Of a DNA stretch of 64,000 nucleotides, positions 7,585 through 16,070 are shown one piece after another. Position 1 is the stretch's first letter. Every line of letters starts with the position of its first letter. The notes below the pieces were generated by a model. The model was not told the DNA's origin. It worked only from the letters and a program-made list of their open reading frames with translations, and ran no database searches. The DNA lies in NCBI RefSeq assembly GCF_002735905.1, contig NZ_PEBD01000005.1:248001-312000 (forward strand), read 5' to 3'. A program made the translations under genes and the position numbers. This DNA is from Williamsia muralis. GTDB lineage: Bacteria > Actinomycetota > Actinomycetes > Mycobacteriales > Mycobacteriaceae.

Positions 7585-8822
7585 TCGAGAGAACACTCAC
7601 CGACGGCACAGAAGGTAGCCGTGGTGACGGGGCGCAGGCCCATGGTGGTCCGACCAATCACATCGAGCATTTCGCCGATCTCGACCCGAAAGAGCGAGAA
7701 CGCCTTTTTCACCGGTTACCGGATCGAATCGATGTGGATGCGACCCCCGAACTCCTCAGCGTGGCCCTCGGTGCAACCTTGTACATCCCGGCGAATCGGG
7801 AGCGTCTGGCCGAGCTGATCCTCCGCCAGGCACGAAGTGGATCCACGTCCATGGTGATCGATCTCGAGGACGCGATCGCCGACCACGACGTGGAACTCGC
7901 GATGAGCAATCTCGCAATGGTGCTGGACGACCTGGCCCTTCGCGCCGAGCGGGTACCGATGCTGTTCGTCCGGGTGCGCCGCGCCGAGCAGATCGATGAA
8001 CTCGTCGCCAGACTCGCTGCAGGGGTCGGTGTGCTCTCCGGTTTTGTGCTGCCCAAGTTCACCGCGACCGATGGTGGTGACCACCTGGACCGGATCGGTG
8101 CCGCGAGCACACGGATCGGACGGGTGCTGTACGCGATGCCGATCATCGAGTCCACCTCGGTCCTGCATCTCGAGTCGCGTGCATACGCTCTGGAGACGAT
8201 CCGCCAGGTACTGGCCCAGCACCGTGACAAGGTGCTCGCGGTGAGGATCGGTGGCACCGACATGTGTGGTGCGCTCGGGATCCGCCGTGACCCGGACCTG
8301 ACCATCTATGACGTTCATCCGGTCGCCGAGGTCATCGGCTCGATCGTGAACGTGCTCGGGCGAGCCGATGGCACCGGGTTCACCATCACCGGACCGGTCT
8401 GGGAGTACTACAACACCCACGACAGGATGTTCCGGCCCCTGTTGCGCCACACGCCTTTCGAGCAGATCGACGCAGTCCGATTCCGCACGCACCTCGTCAG
8501 CCGAGACCTCGACGGGCTGCTGCGTGAGCTGGTCCTCGATCGGGCGAACGGGTTGCAGGGAAAGACGGTGATCCATCCATCGCATGTGAACGTCGTCCAC
8601 TCGATGAGTGCGGTACCGCACGAGGAGTACGTCGATGCGGTGGCGGTGCTCGGGGTCGACGACGCGGGCGGGGTCGAGCCGTCGGCGTACCGGAACAAGA
8701 TGAACGAACGTCGGCCCCATCGGAACTGGGCGGTCAAGACTTTGATCAGAGCGCAGGTCTTCGGGGTGCTGCAACCGGAGATCGGCGTCGTGGATCTGCT
8801 CACCTCGGTGGTCGACCGATGA
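7581..8822 (+). CDS. HpcH/HpaI aldolase / citrate lyase-like enzyme of the Ter cluster
   Basis: 413-residue TIM-barrel C-C lyase of the HpcH/HpaI-CitE superfamily. It has VIDLEDAIADHD at 92-103 (metal-binding acidic residues), a central RIGGTDMCGALG segment and a C-terminal GKTVIHPSHV, all as in CitE-like proteins. In published analyses of Ter systems (Anantharaman, Iyer and Aravind) this enzyme is part of a module predicted to make a nucleoside-like metabolite with the PRTases encoded next to it. The ATG at 7581 overlaps the upstream stop; the frame is open further upstream but that would run through the previous gene. It overlaps the next gene by four bases. Confidence 0.85.
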   Translation: MIERTLTDGTEGSRGDGAQAHGGPTNHIEHFADLDPKERERLFHRLPDRIDVDATPELLSVALGATLYIPANRERLAELILRQARSGSTSMVIDLEDAIADHDVELAMSNLAMVLDDLALRAERVPMLFVRVRRAEQIDELVARLAAGVGVLSGFVLPKFTATDGGDHLDRIGAASTRIGRVLYAMPIIESTSVLHLESRAYALETIRQVLAQHRDKVLAVRIGGTDMCGALGIRRDPDLTIYDVHPVAEVIGSIVNVLGRADGTGFTITGPVWEYYNTHDRMFRPLLRHTPFEQIDAVRFRTHLVSRDLDGLLRELVLDRANGLQGKTVIHPSHVNVVHSMSAVPHEEYVDAVAVLGVDDAGGVEPSAYRNKMNERRPHRNWAVKTLIRAQVFGVLQPEIGVVDLLTSVVDR

Positions 8823-10117
8823 ACGTCCCGACAATCGGCGACAACTCGACAACGATTGCAACCCCTTACGCCACAACCAGATTCGGCCTGTCCGCCACCC
8901 ACGGGTCCGGGTACCGATCGTGGCGGGTCGAGGATCTGATCCGGCCCGGCCTCCGGCGCAATCCCCGGCGGGCACATCTCTGGGTGTCCACCGTCCTCGG
9001 CAAGCACATACCGGTCGCCCCGTCGAACATCTTCGCCGCGGCAGACGATCTCGGCGATCTGGCCGTACGCGCACTCGCGGATCGAGGGCAACGCGACGGG
9101 CTGGTCTTCGGATTCGCGGAGACGGCCACCGGGCTCGGTCACGCAGTCGCTCGGCGAATCGGCGCGACGATGTACCTGCAATCGACGCGACGTAACGCGG
9201 CCGATGTGCCGGTGACAGCGCGTTTCGAGGAAGGGCACTCGCACGCGACCGACCATCTCATCGTCCCCACCGATCCTGCGGTTCTCTCCACCGATCTGCC
9301 CGTTGTGCTCGTCGACGACGAGATCTCCACCGGTGCAACTGCTTTGGATGCGATCCGTTCGATGCAAGAAATCCATCCGCGGTCGCTGTATGTCGTCGCG
9401 TCGCTGGTCGACATGCGAACGAGTGACGACATGGTGCGATGTGAGCAGCGCGCTGACGCGCTCGGGACGTCCGTCCACTTCATCAGCCTTGCGCAAGGGA
9501 CGACATCGATCCCGCCCGACCTGACCGATCGGGTATTGCAACTCCCGGCACCCTCGCCGCCCGCTGCGCGCGAGCGGGGCCACGTCGAGCGACTGGACGT
9601 GGCATGGCCATCTCACGTTCCCGACGGCGGACGGTACGGATTCTCGAGGTCCGACTGGCCGCACTTCGATCGTGCGGTCACGGATGTGGCGCAACGAGTT
9701 GTCGGCCGCCTCGACGCCACCCGGCCGACAGTGGTCATCGGGCATGAGGAGCTGATGTACCTTCCCCAGCGGATCGCGGCCGAGTTGTCTGTGTGGAGTG
9801 ACGCCCCGGTCTTGAGTCAAACCACAACCCGTTCACCGGCCCACGTCATCGACGACCCCACCTACCCACTGCGTCGGGGATACCACTTCCAAGCTCCGGA
9901 GCCCGATGACGCTCGAGACAGGTACCTGTACAACGCAACTCAAGACCACGACGGCGCCCGAGTCGTGATGATCGTCGATTCTCCAGCGGACACAACGGCA
10001 TTGAGCGGGCCCGGTGGGCTGGTGGATGCGATGAGCGCACGCGGCGACGACCTGCTCCTCGTCGTCGTCCCTGCGACCGACTACCGGTCGCTGCGTGCGG
10101 AGAGGACGGACGGATGA
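8819..10117 (+). CDS. Ter-cluster phosphoribosyltransferase with TRSP domain
   Basis: 432 residues. The N-terminal PRTase-like fold has ETATGLGHA at 101-109 and a PRPP-binding loop VDDEISTGAT at 165-174, where two Asp and the Thr-Gly-Ala-Thr match the family. The C-terminal part carries the name-giving TRSP tetrapeptide at 337-340, so it corresponds to the PRTase_2 plus TRSP architecture of Ter-linked clusters. The predicted role is attachment or transfer of a ribosyl phosphate in synthesis of a nucleotide-like compound; the substrate is unknown. Start and stop overlap both neighbours by four bases. Confidence 0.85.
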   Translation: MNVPTIGDNSTTIATPYATTRFGLSATHGSGYRSWRVEDLIRPGLRRNPRRAHLWVSTVLGKHIPVAPSNIFAAADDLGDLAVRALADRGQRDGLVFGFAETATGLGHAVARRIGATMYLQSTRRNAADVPVTARFEEGHSHATDHLIVPTDPAVLSTDLPVVLVDDEISTGATALDAIRSMQEIHPRSLYVVASLVDMRTSDDMVRCEQRADALGTSVHFISLAQGTTSIPPDLTDRVLQLPAPSPPAARERGHVERLDVAWPSHVPDGGRYGFSRSDWPHFDRAVTDVAQRVVGRLDATRPTVVIGHEELMYLPQRIAAELSVWSDAPVLSQTTTRSPAHVIDDPTYPLRRGYHFQAPEPDDARDRYLYNATQDHDGARVVMIVDSPADTTALSGPGGLVDAMSARGDDLLLVVVPATDYRSLRAERTDG

Positions 10118-11244
10118 CAGAGCAGAGCGCCGTGACGTACCAACAGCCCCTCGTCGGGCCCGATTTCGGCAGTTATGCCGCCGACGAGGTTCGGTGGCTG
10201 CTCAAGGACCTCTCGCACGTTCCGCTCGAGGGCGACGTCGCCCTCCGCGAGAAGAGGATTCAAGCGGGCGTGGCTCACTACGCGGAGTCTCTCCCGGTTG
10301 AGTTCCAGCCGGACGCGGCATACCAGGAGTTGTTCCATCGAGTCCTGGCCGGCAGCGCGCGACGATTGGCGGTAGCAGTCGGTGCGGTGACCGATCTCGT
10401 GCTGGCCGAGCGAGGCTCTGACATCGTGCTGGTGTCGTTGGCCAGAGCCGGAACCCCGGTGGGAATTCTCATGCGGCGCTGGGCGCAACGCCATGGTTTG
10501 CAGCTCCCCCACTATGCGGTCTCGATCGTGCGCGACCGGGGGATCGACGCGAACGCCATGAGATACCTGGCAACCCACCATGAACCTGCGTCCGTGGTGT
10601 TCGTCGACGGGTGGACAGGGAAAGGGGCGATCGCACGTGAACTCGATGAAGCGCTGGCGCAGTTGGCCGCCGAAGGTGGCCCGGTGTTCGACCCGGAGCT
10701 CGCCGTACTCGCCGACCCCGGCTCCTGCGTGCGCACATTCGGGACGCGGGACGACTTCCTCATCGCCTCGGCGTGCCTCAATTCCACTGTCTCCGGGCTG
10801 GTTTCGCGCACCGTTCTGAACGAAGAGCTCATCGGTCCCGCCGACTTCCACGGGGCGAAGTTCTATGCCGAACTCGCCGATCAGGATGTCTCAGGGGTGC
10901 TGCTCGACGCGGTTGCCCGCGAGTTCGATGCCGCCGCCGACGAAGCGGCGATCCGTCGGGCGGCGATCGAGGCATCTGATCGAACGCCGACCTGGTCGGG
11001 CTGGCAATCGGTGGAGGCCGTACGCGCGCACTACGGAATATCGTCGGTCAATTTCGTCAAACCAGGGGTGGGTGAGACAACGAGGGTCCTTCTCCGCCGG
11101 GTACCGTGGCGTGTTCTCGTCCGGACCCCGGACGACCCCGAACACGAACACATCCGAGTTCTCGCCGACGCACGCGACGTACCCGTCGAAGTGGTGCCTG
11201 ACCTCGCGTACAGCTGCATGGGATTGGTGAAAGAACTCCGGTGA
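10114..11244 (+). CDS. Ter-cluster phosphoribosyltransferase with PELOTA domain (StiP family)
   Basis: 376 residues. Residues ~1-270 match the StiP/PRTase_1 family: LARAGTPVGILMRR at 109-122 and the PRPP-loop-like VDGWTGKGA at 164-172. The final ~100 residues (from about TWSGWQSVEAVRAHYG) look like the PELOTA_1 domain, a putative RNA- or nucleotide-binding module, with the family-like tail EVVPDLAYSCMGLVKEL. The family is sometimes labelled 'cysteine protease StiP'; that label is not supported by a visible protease dyad here. It overlaps its neighbours by four bases on both sides, consistent with one polycistronic unit. Confidence 0.8.
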   Translation: MTEQSAVTYQQPLVGPDFGSYAADEVRWLLKDLSHVPLEGDVALREKRIQAGVAHYAESLPVEFQPDAAYQELFHRVLAGSARRLAVAVGAVTDLVLAERGSDIVLVSLARAGTPVGILMRRWAQRHGLQLPHYAVSIVRDRGIDANAMRYLATHHEPASVVFVDGWTGKGAIARELDEALAQLAAEGGPVFDPELAVLADPGSCVRTFGTRDDFLIASACLNSTVSGLVSRTVLNEELIGPADFHGAKFYAELADQDVSGVLLDAVAREFDAAADEAAIRRAAIEASDRTPTWSGWQSVEAVRAHYGISSVNFVKPGVGETTRVLLRRVPWRVLVRTPDDPEHEHIRVLADARDVPVEVVPDLAYSCMGLVKELR

Positions 11245-12203
11245 CATCCACAAGCACCACGCCATCGACCACCGCGTCTCGACGTGCTCTGGTGACGCTG
11301 GATCTCGACCGCACCCTGATCTACTCGGCCCATGCGATCGCCGAGGGTGCCGGCCCGGGCGAAGACGCCGATGCGGTGCTGTCTGCAGCGCAGTGCGTGG
11401 AGATGTACCAGGGCCGCCCGCAGTCATTCATGTCGACGATGTCGATGACCCTCCTCTGCGACCTGCACGCCGCCTCGGATGTGGTACCGACCACCACCCG
11501 CACGGTCGAGCAGTATCGGCGCATCCGACTGCCGATCGGCGTTCCCCGCTTCGCCATCACCAGTAACGGCGGCAACATCCTCGTCGACGGCCACCCCGAC
11601 CCGGAATGGAGCAGGCGGGTTGCCTCTTTGCTGGACCGGCTCGCAGTGGGTGTGGACGAGGTGTTCGCCCGCCTCGCGAAGGATGCGACCGACGCCCCGT
11701 GGCTGCGGACCATGCGGATCGCCGACGGTCTGTTCTGTTACGTGGTGGTGGAGCTCGATCTCCTTCCGCCGCACGTTGTTCCGGCTTGGGCGAGCTGGGC
11801 TGCAGAACTGGGTTGGAACGTGTCCCGCCAGGGCCGCAAGGTGTACGTGATGCCTGACCCCGTGACCAAGCAACTGGCCATCGACGAGGTTAGGACGAGA
11901 CTCGACTCGCCCCCCGACGTGACGTTTGCCGCGGGCGACGGGGTGCTCGATCAACCGATGCTCGTCGCAGCGGATGCGGCGATCCGCCCACGTCACGGCG
12001 AACTGGAAGAACTCGGCTGGGTTCATCCCAATGTCGCCGTCACCGCAGGGCGCGGTCTGGCCGCCTCAGAAGAGATGTTGGTCTGGATGCTGGAGCAGAC
12101 AGGCACAATGGGGGGCATTGGCGAATCGGACATTCGCGCGAGCGCGCTCCCGGCCCCCGGTATCGCGAAACAATCCACACCCAACGAAGGGCTCAGGCGA
12201 TGA
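11241..12203 (+). CDS. HAD-superfamily phosphatase of the Ter cluster
   Basis: 320-residue haloacid dehalogenase-type phosphatase. Motif I is DLDRT at 21-25 with nucleophile D21; motif II SN at 108-109; motif III K210; motif IV GDGVLD at 232-237. A cap domain of about 120 residues sits between motifs II and III, as in Cof-type or sucrose-phosphatase-like HADs. It is predicted to remove a phosphate from the nucleotide-like intermediate made by the adjacent PRTases; this is inferred from context. The start is a GTG overlapping the upstream stop. The last ~35 residues are unstructured. Confidence 0.85.
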   Translation: MTSTSTTPSTTASRRALVTLDLDRTLIYSAHAIAEGAGPGEDADAVLSAAQCVEMYQGRPQSFMSTMSMTLLCDLHAASDVVPTTTRTVEQYRRIRLPIGVPRFAITSNGGNILVDGHPDPEWSRRVASLLDRLAVGVDEVFARLAKDATDAPWLRTMRIADGLFCYVVVELDLLPPHVVPAWASWAAELGWNVSRQGRKVYVMPDPVTKQLAIDEVRTRLDSPPDVTFAAGDGVLDQPMLVAADAAIRPRHGELEELGWVHPNVAVTAGRGLAASEEMLVWMLEQTGTMGGIGESDIRASALPAPGIAKQSTPNEGLRR

Positions 12204-13522
12204 CAACAAATCTGGTCAAAGGACAAAACGGTCCGCTGTCCGCACCGACGGTGGAGATCACGGTCGACCTTGCCACCGCCGGCGACCTGTCCGCTCTGCT
12301 CGTCACCGACAGCGGCAAGGTCCGGACAGACGCAGACTTCGTGTTCTTCAACCAGCCGTCGGGACCGGGTGTCACTTTGCAGCCGGGGGCCGGCGTCGGC
12401 ACCTTGTCGATCTCGCTGGCTGCGGTGCCTGCCGACATCAGCCAGGTCCGAGCGGTGATCACGCTGGAGAACGGCACATTCGGCGCGGTCGCGCCGCCGG
12501 TCGCCCGGGTTTCCGCGGGTGGACAGTCGCTGTACGAATACCGCATCGACGGCCTGTCGAGTGAGTCCATCGTCATCGCGCTCGAGGTGTACCGCCGGGG
12601 CGGTGACTGGAAGGTTCGCGCGGTCGGACAGGGTTACGCGGGAGGATTTGCCGCACTCGTGACCGATCACGGTGTGTCGGTGGACGATGCCCCGTCGCCC
12701 GCTGCAGCGCCGCCTCCTCCCCCGCCTTCTCAGCCGGTGCAGAACACCGCACCCCCGAGCTATACCCGCCAACCGACCTCGGCCCCGCAGACCCCGCCGC
12801 AACAGAACTTCCCACCGCCCCAGCAGGCCGCCCCCCAGCAGCAGCCGGCATACAACCAGCAACCTGGGTATGCCGCGCCCGCAGCGCCGGCAGCGCCCGC
12901 CGGCAGGCCAGAGGTGAGTCTGAGCAAAGACCGCCCGGTCAGTCTCGCCAAGGGCCAGCGGGTGTCGCTGAACAAAGACGGCGGCGTGGCACTGACGAAC
13001 ATCCAGATGGGGCTGGGCTGGGACCCGGTGACCGTCAAGAAGATGTTCGGCAATCGCAGCGCCGACATCGATCTGGATGCGTCGGTGGTCATGTTCGCCG
13101 ACACACAGGTGGCCGACGTCGCCTACTACGGTCAGCTCACATCCAAGGACGGCTCAATCCGCCATCTCGGGGACAACCTCACCGGCGAGGGCGAAGGCGA
13201 CGACGAGGTGATCACGGTGGATCTGACGCGGGTGCCGATCCACGTGAACGCCTTGATCTTCATCGTCACCTCTTACCAGGGGCAGACCTTCGAGCAGGTG
13301 CAGAACGCTTTCTGTCGTCTGGTCGACCAGACCAACACGGCCGAATTGGCCAGGTACACGCTGGCCGGTGGGATGCCCTATACCGGTGTGGTGATGGCCA
13401 AGGTGTTCCGCGAGGGTGGCACGTGGAAGCTGCAGGCGATCGGCGAGGGCATCACGGCCCGGCATGCCGGTGAAGCGCTTCCGCAGCTGCAGCGATTCCT
13501 CTCCAACGACTACATGAAGTAG
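12200..13522 (+). CDS. Double TerD protein with Pro/Gln-rich linker
   Basis: 440 residues. The first TerD domain (about 1-162) starts LVKGQN and lacks both the DLDAS motif and the acidic GEGEGDDE loop. A linker of about 163-236 is rich in Pro, Gln and Ala. Residues 239-259 then show three short VSLxK repeats, followed by a second TerD domain (about 255-440) with intact DLDAS at 291-295 and GDNLTGEGEGDDE at 324-336. So only the second domain should bind calcium in the canonical way. The flexible linker could let the two domains bridge partners. It overlaps the HAD gene by four bases. Confidence 0.9.
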   Translation: MTTNLVKGQNGPLSAPTVEITVDLATAGDLSALLVTDSGKVRTDADFVFFNQPSGPGVTLQPGAGVGTLSISLAAVPADISQVRAVITLENGTFGAVAPPVARVSAGGQSLYEYRIDGLSSESIVIALEVYRRGGDWKVRAVGQGYAGGFAALVTDHGVSVDDAPSPAAAPPPPPPSQPVQNTAPPSYTRQPTSAPQTPPQQNFPPPQQAAPQQQPAYNQQPGYAAPAAPAAPAGRPEVSLSKDRPVSLAKGQRVSLNKDGGVALTNIQMGLGWDPVTVKKMFGNRSADIDLDASVVMFADTQVADVAYYGQLTSKDGSIRHLGDNLTGEGEGDDEVITVDLTRVPIHVNALIFIVTSYQGQTFEQVQNAFCRLVDQTNTAELARYTLAGGMPYTGVVMAKVFREGGTWKLQAIGEGITARHAGEALPQLQRFLSNDYMK

Positions 13523-13543
13523 CCCGGGGAGGATCGAGGCGAG

Positions 13544-15178
13544 ATGACGAAGCTGGTCGCCGGCCAAAATGCGCCGATCGAGTTGTCGCACATCAGCTTT
13601 CGGGTGGCGGCCACCGGCGCGGACGCCGACCTGGTGGGTCTTGTCGTGGATTCCGACCTCCGGGTCCGTGATTCCGCTGATGTGGTGTTCTACAACCAAT
13701 CCGCGACAGGCGGGGTACGGCTGGACGGCCCGCAGCTCACGGTCGACTTGGACGGCATCCGGAGCGGCGCAACCGTACTGTGCGCCGTCAGCTCGGAGCC
13801 GGCCCCGGGCTCGGGGGTGCTCGCGGAACTGACCGGGTTACCGGACGGCGAGGTCCTGTTCGGCTTCGATGTCCGACCGGCGCACGGCGAGACGGCGTTG
13901 CTGTGTTTCGAGCTCTACCAACGCGCCGGGCGCTGGCGGGTTCGTGCTCTGGGTCAGGGCTATAGTGGCGGGCTCGCCCAGTTGCTCACGAGTCACGGCG
14001 TGGACGTCGACGACCCGCCGGAACCGAAATCGAGTGCGCCAGTAAAGGTTCCCGGGACTGCTGCAGCACAACCCGATTCACGTGGCGAACTGGATCCGGC
14101 ATCGGTGGTCTTGGGATCGGACTACACCGCTGCCATTGCCCGCGCTCAGGTGGTCTTCGAAGATGCGGCCCGGTCGGCAGCGGGATACGTTCAAGCGGAG
14201 GCATTTGCGATCAATCGTCTCGATCAGGAGCTGAGCGACGCGATCTCTGATCCGGCACAACGTAATTCACCCGCAGCCTCGCACCAGCGCGAACGGGCGC
14301 AACGTCGCTGCGACGAGCTGATCGCCGCTGCGCGACAGCGATTCGATGCCGATTCACAAATCCTGATCGCAGAGCTGGCAGCCCTCGATCCCCAATTGCC
14401 GCCGGCGATGGCGTCGTGGACATCGCCGGCCTGGACACGATTGAACGGACCACCCGCGAGCGGTGTGCGCATCGGCGAGTTCGCAGCTCCTGAACGTGGC
14501 GAGCTACGACTGCCCTTCTGCGTACCGACACCCATCGCTCGCCCGATCTGGGTGCTGGACGGCGATCTGCCTGCCCTGTCCGCAGTCACGTCCTTGGTGT
14601 TGCGACTGTTCGTCGCCGCGCGGACCGTACCGAACTCCTCGACAACCGCGGCCAGGTCCGTGGCAGTGGATGTGTTCGACCTCACCGGTTCGCTTGCCCC
14701 ACTGTCGGATCTACTCGCCCCGCTGCTCGGCTCCGCGGCAGTGACGTCCGCCGACGTGATGGTCGACCGGCTGGGCGCGCTGGAATCGTCTCTGGAACTG
14801 GCGCAGATGGCGTTGGAAGCCGGGGACGTCGCCGACGTCTACAACAGGGTTGTTGTCATCGCGGACCTGCCGTTCGGATGGGATGCCGCAACGATGGCAC
14901 GGTTGTTGCGCATCATCGACAGAGGCGGCCGGCTGGGCTGGTCGTTTGTATTGTCAGGCGCGGTCGATGAGCATGACGCCGACCCGCTGGTCAGCATGAT
15001 CGCCGACCGCACGCTGATGTTCCCGATGTCCGCGGACGCCACGGCGCACGACCCCTGGGTGGGTCTGCAATGGTCGGTGAGGCCCGAACAGATCGAGCCC
15101 CAATCACCGCAAGCGCGTCAGATCGTCGCCCGCCTCGCCGACCCGGCGCCGCAGCCCGGGGCACGGCGACAGCTGTAG
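13544..15178 (+). CDS. TerD-domain protein with a large uncharacterised C-terminal region
   Basis: 544 residues. Residues 1 to ~150 are a divergent TerD domain starting LVAGQN, without the DLDAS or acidic calcium loops. Residues ~190-290 are helical. The C-terminal ~240 residues contain VDVFDLTGSLAPLSDLL, YNRVVVIADLPFGW and RGGRLGWSFVLSG, a pattern resembling the segment around the Walker B region in FtsK/HerA-like ATPases that are fused to TerD in other actinobacteria. No Walker A motif is visible, so I do not call it an ATPase. It is the last gene of the operon, 21 bases after the double TerD gene, with GGGGAGG upstream. Confidence 0.75.
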   Translation: MTKLVAGQNAPIELSHISFRVAATGADADLVGLVVDSDLRVRDSADVVFYNQSATGGVRLDGPQLTVDLDGIRSGATVLCAVSSEPAPGSGVLAELTGLPDGEVLFGFDVRPAHGETALLCFELYQRAGRWRVRALGQGYSGGLAQLLTSHGVDVDDPPEPKSSAPVKVPGTAAAQPDSRGELDPASVVLGSDYTAAIARAQVVFEDAARSAAGYVQAEAFAINRLDQELSDAISDPAQRNSPAASHQRERAQRRCDELIAAARQRFDADSQILIAELAALDPQLPPAMASWTSPAWTRLNGPPASGVRIGEFAAPERGELRLPFCVPTPIARPIWVLDGDLPALSAVTSLVLRLFVAARTVPNSSTTAARSVAVDVFDLTGSLAPLSDLLAPLLGSAAVTSADVMVDRLGALESSLELAQMALEAGDVADVYNRVVVIADLPFGWDAATMARLLRIIDRGGRLGWSFVLSGAVDEHDADPLVSMIADRTLMFPMSADATAHDPWVGLQWSVRPEQIEPQSPQARQIVARLADPAPQPGARRQL

Positions 15179-15196
15179 CGAGACCCGTCGGATCCG

Positions 15197-15547
15197 TCAG
15201 CGCCACCGCTCGGCTTCCTTGGCCAGAGCCACCAACTCGGCGCCGAGCTCGGCGAGTTCGGATCTGTCGGCTTCCTCGGCAACTGCCGTAGCAATGTCCT
15301 CGGCGGCGCACCGCAACCGGAACAACCGCTCGATCAGTTCATCGGCTTCGCCCGCGCTCAGAACCACTGCATCGGCCGGGATGGAAGAACCGGCGACCAG
15401 ACTGCGTTGCTCGTATGCGCGTTGGCGGCAGGACTGCTTGCAGTACTTGCGACGACGGCCCATCTCCGACTCGATGACCTCGCGGCCGCACCATGAGCAG
15501 GAATTGCGGGTCCGGCTTCGTCTCGCCGTGGTGGACGAATGATCCAT
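15197..15547 (-). CDS. Small zinc-finger-like protein next to rbpA
   Basis: 116 residues with a four-Cys pattern C17-x2-C20-x15-C36-x3-C40 (SWCGR...KYCKQSCRQRAYEQR), which looks like a treble-clef zinc site. A helical, acidic C-terminal half follows. Function unknown. Its place beside rbpA mirrors Rv2049c next to Rv2050 in M. tuberculosis, and it points away from rbpA across 128 bases. It converges with the end of the Ter operon, with only 18 bases between the two stop codons. Confidence 0.7.
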   Translation of the reverse strand: MDHSSTTARRSRTRNSCSWCGREVIESEMGRRRKYCKQSCRQRAYEQRSLVAGSSIPADAVVLSAGEADELIERLFRLRCAAEDIATAVAEEADRSELAELGAELVALAKEAERWR

Positions 15548-15638
15548 AGACGATGACGGTACCGGGCTGCAGACCCGAACTCGCGGAGCGACCGCGGCGT
15601 CTCGAGGACGTATTTCGCACGTGGTCCCGCAACGCGCG

Positions 15639-15644
15639 TAAGAT
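15639..15644 (+). promoter_or_regulatory. Probable -10 element (TAAGAT) of rbpA
   Basis: TAAGAT fits the TANNNT -10 consensus. It would place the transcript start near 15651, giving a leader of about 25 bases that contains GAGAGG nine bases before the rbpA ATG. No good -35 was found. Confidence 0.45.
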
Positions 15645-15675
15645 GGATAGGTAATCCAACGAGAGGACAGTAGTT

Positions 15676-16017
15676 ATGGCAGATCGAGTCCTACGCGGCA
15701 GCCGTCTCGGAGCGGTGAGCTACGAGACCGATCGCGATCATGACCTTGCTCCCCGGCGCATCGTCCAGTACCGCACCGACAATGGTGAGATCTTCGACGT
15801 CCCGTTTGCGGATGACGCCGAGATCCCGTCGACGTGGCCGTGCAAGAACGGTATGGAAGGCACCATTCTGGAAGGTGCCGAGCCGGAGGAGAAGAAGGTC
15901 AAGCCGCCGCGTACCCACTGGGACATGCTGCTCGAACGTCGAAGCGAAGAGGAGCTCGAGGTGTTGCTCGCCGAGCGCCTGGACCTGCTCAAAGCTCGTC
16001 GCCGGGGCGCCAGCTAG
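15676..16017 (+). CDS. rbpA: RNA polymerase-binding protein RbpA
   Basis: 113 residues, the usual length. RbpA binds the primary sigma factor and core polymerase and stabilises the open promoter complex. Recognisable parts are the N-terminal tail MADRVLRGSRLGAVSYETDR, the core domain with IVQYRTDNGE and WPCKNG, and the basic linker plus sigma-interacting C-terminal helix RTHWDMLLERRSEEELEVLLAERLDLL. Only one Cys is left of the possible zinc ligands, as in many RbpA proteins that do not bind zinc. It is a single-gene unit with its own promoter and a strong downstream terminator. Confidence 0.97.
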   Translation: MADRVLRGSRLGAVSYETDRDHDLAPRRIVQYRTDNGEIFDVPFADDAEIPSTWPCKNGMEGTILEGAEPEEKKVKPPRTHWDMLLERRSEEELEVLLAERLDLLKARRRGAS

Positions 16018-16036
16018 TCCGGTCAGTTCACGACAT

Positions 16037-16070
16037 CGCCGCGGCACCTAACGGTGCCGCGGCGTTTGTC
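16037..16070 (+). terminator. Intrinsic terminator of rbpA
   Basis: A perfect 12-base stem (16037-16048 and 16053-16064) with loop TAAC is followed by TTTGTC on the plus strand. It lies 20 bases after the rbpA stop and overlaps the ppm1 stop by two bases, so it may also work for ppm1 from the other side. Confidence 0.85.

Noticed and set aside
10114-11244. Cysteine protease label for the StiP-family protein
   Set aside because: No catalytic Cys-His dyad can be seen; PRPP-loop-like and PELOTA-like features fit the PRTase view better.
13544-15178. TerD-FtsK/HerA ATPase
   Set aside because: No Walker A motif is visible, so ATPase activity is not claimed.
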